Part shown: positions 62,813 to 64,000 of the stretch, in pieces | How positions within the stretch are numbered: the stretch's first letter is position 1 | How the letters are laid out: every line of letters starts with the position of its first letter | From: JBHJHP01 sp042219825 | GTDB lineage: Bacteria > Bacteroidota > Bacteroidia > Bacteroidales > UBA5342 | Reading direction: 5' to 3' | NCBI RefSeq assembly: GCF_042219825.1 | Contig: NZ_JBHJHQ010000009.1 | Coordinates: 1 to 64,000, forward strand | DNA length: 64,000 bases | The notes under the pieces: generated by a model | The model's database searches: none | Told to the model about the DNA's origin: nothing | Seen by the model: only the letters and a program-made list of their open reading frames with translations | Program-made: the position numbers and the translations under genes

Positions 62813-64000
62813 ATGGGTTCTAAGAATTGTGCCGAAACGCCGCGACAGAAAATGATAGGTATGATGTACCTGTTTTTGACTGCTATGCTTGCGCTTAACG
62901 TTTCAAGTGAGGTATTGAATGGTTTTACCAGAGTGGATGAAAGCCTCCGCAGTAGTGCTCAAAACATAGGAGATAGAAATACCGCTATTATGGAGGATTT
63001 CAAAAATAAGGAAAAGATGAATCCAATGAAAGTAGCTCAGTGGCGTGAAAAAGCACAACTGGTAAATACTTTAAGTGATTCTCTTTATGAACAAATTGAT
63101 GAATACAAGCTTGAGATTGTAAGAGATGTTGATGGCCCTACAGGAAATCCTGACAGCATTAATGCCAAGGACAACCTTGATGCTCCTGAACGGGTGATGT
63201 TATTAGGAGGTAAAAACAGTAAAGGTGCCCAATTGAAAGAGGGCATCAATAATTATCGTGCTTCTCTGATTGATATCATGGAAGATGCTGTTACAATTAA
63301 TGGTGGTAGTTTGGATACGTCTATTATTAATTCGCTTAATGCATCACTGACAACGCCTATGATGAAAGACCGGGACGGAGAAGAAAAACCATGGGAACAG
63401 GTATATTTTTCATGGATGCCCGTAGCTGCATCGGTTGCATTGCTTTCTAAATTGCAAAATGATGTAAGGGATGCTGAATCTCAGGTGATCCAGTTTCTGT
63501 TAAGACAAATAGATGCAAAAGACTTTAAAGTCAATAAAGTTGAAGCACATATAATTCCTACATCAACATCAGTGATTCGTGGTGGAACTTTCTCAGCACA
63601 GATTCTTCTTGCCGGGCGTGATACTACTAAATCACCAGTATATAAAATCAGTGAAAACGGCAATATAGTCAATGTTAAAAACGGGCTATATGAAAAAGCC
63701 TGTAATCAGTTAGGAGTATATAATATTGGCGGTTCTGTAGTTCTTAAGGATGACGACAATAATGACGTTTATTACCAGATACCTGAAATGAAGTATGAAG
63801 TAGTAGATCCTTTTGCAACAGTTTCAGCCTTAAAAATGAACGTGCTGTATGCTGGTGTGGAAAATCCTGTAGGTATTTCTGCTCCAGGTATTGCCGCAAG
63901 CGATTTGAGACCGTCAATTTCAAACGGATCCTTAAAAACAGCGGCTGACGGTCAAAGTTATATCGCTATTCCGAGCGACTATAACAGAAATGCGGTGATA
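62813..64000 (+). CDS. gldM: GldM/PorM (5' part, cut by the window edge)
   Basis: The frame is open from ATG 62813 to the end of the window (396 codons). GldM is about 510-525 residues, so roughly 120 are missing. It starts MGSKNCAETPRQKMIGMMYL and has one inner-membrane helix (about 14-35, MIGMMYLFLTAMLALNV). Periplasmic domains begin about 60. It spans the periplasm to reach the GldK/N ring. gldN is expected next, beyond the edge. Confidence 0.93.
   Translation, partial: MGSKNCAETPRQKMIGMMYLFLTAMLALNVSSEVLNGFTRVDESLRSSAQNIGDRNTAIMEDFKNKEKMNPMKVAQWREKAQLVNTLSDSLYEQIDEYKLEIVRDVDGPTGNPDSINAKDNLDAPERVMLLGGKNSKGAQLKEGINNYRASLIDIMEDAVTINGGSLDTSIINSLNASLTTPMMKDRDGEEKPWEQVYFSWMPVAASVALLSKLQNDVRDAESQVIQFLLRQIDAKDFKVNKVEAHIIPTSTSVIRGGTFSAQILLAGRDTTKSPVYKISENGNIVNVKNGLYEKACNQLGVYNIGGSVVLKDDDNNDVYYQIPEMKYEVVDPFATVSALKMNVLYAGVENPVGISAPGIAASDLRPSISNGSLKTAADGQSYIAIPSDYNRNAVI

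Noticed and set aside
1..64000. CRISPR arrays or complete insertion sequences
   Set aside because: No regularly spaced short direct repeats with unique spacers and no transposase-like coding sequence were seen on either strand.

Overview
The window looks like chromosomal DNA of a Bacteroidota (Bacteroidetes), most likely a free-living Bacteroidales/Marinilabiliales-type organism. The evidence is a type IX secretion operon (porP-gldK-gldL-gldM) at the right edge, many promoters of the Bacteroidota form TAnnTTTG, a BamA-family lipoprotein paired with TamB, DUF3822 next to rsmD, and many SPII lipoproteins. The base composition is AT-rich. No complete insertion sequence, prophage or CRISPR array was seen.

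Region 1 (1-6000) is accessory. Short genes, all SPII lipoproteins where the N-terminus is visible, are each followed within a few to about 36 bp by an imperfect-palindrome element of about 115-145 bp. The elements start ..AAC and end GTT.., and the end of one element is complementary to the start of the NEXT element. This is the geometry of integron gene cassettes and attC sites, although no integrase is in view. Region 2 (6-12.4 kb) holds an ICMT-family methyltransferase, a GH88/105-esterase pair for pectin-type sugars, and plsC with a PorE-like OmpA/PD40/TPR protein.

Region 3 (12.5-27 kb) is mostly housekeeping: a RecD-like helicase, DUF3822-rsmD, a DMT exporter, a PQQ-repeat lipoprotein, Fe/Mn superoxide dismutase, TamB-TamL, and a YtxH/holin-like envelope operon. 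Region 4 (27.7-41 kb) has an AI-2E family permease, a B12-binding radical SAM enzyme, a PmoA-like protein, CsbD and a coiled-coil lipoprotein. It continues with a hybrid histidine kinase, an outer-membrane barrel and an NtrC-type regulator, then BrkB directly behind rnpB, DUF302, a MORN-like lipoprotein, and an intergenic region with a REP-like palindrome and a strong small-RNA candidate.

Region 5 (41-58.5 kb) holds manA, a PafA-family protein that has lost nearly every active-site residue, AIM24, trpS, a two-gene ThrE exporter, gamma-carbonic anhydrase, murI, skp/ompH, serB, glnS, era, a glycosyltransferase/radical SAM pair, a divergent lrp-amt pair with repeated AAAATGTCA boxes, MmcQ and recO. 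Region 6 (58.5-64 kb) has tRNA-Arg(CCU) and the T9SS operon, with gldM cut by the window edge.

The two observations most worth following are the attC-like lipoprotein cassette array (1-3321) and the apparently dead PafA-family alkaline phosphatase (42415-44034). The small-RNA candidate at about 40694-40839 comes next.
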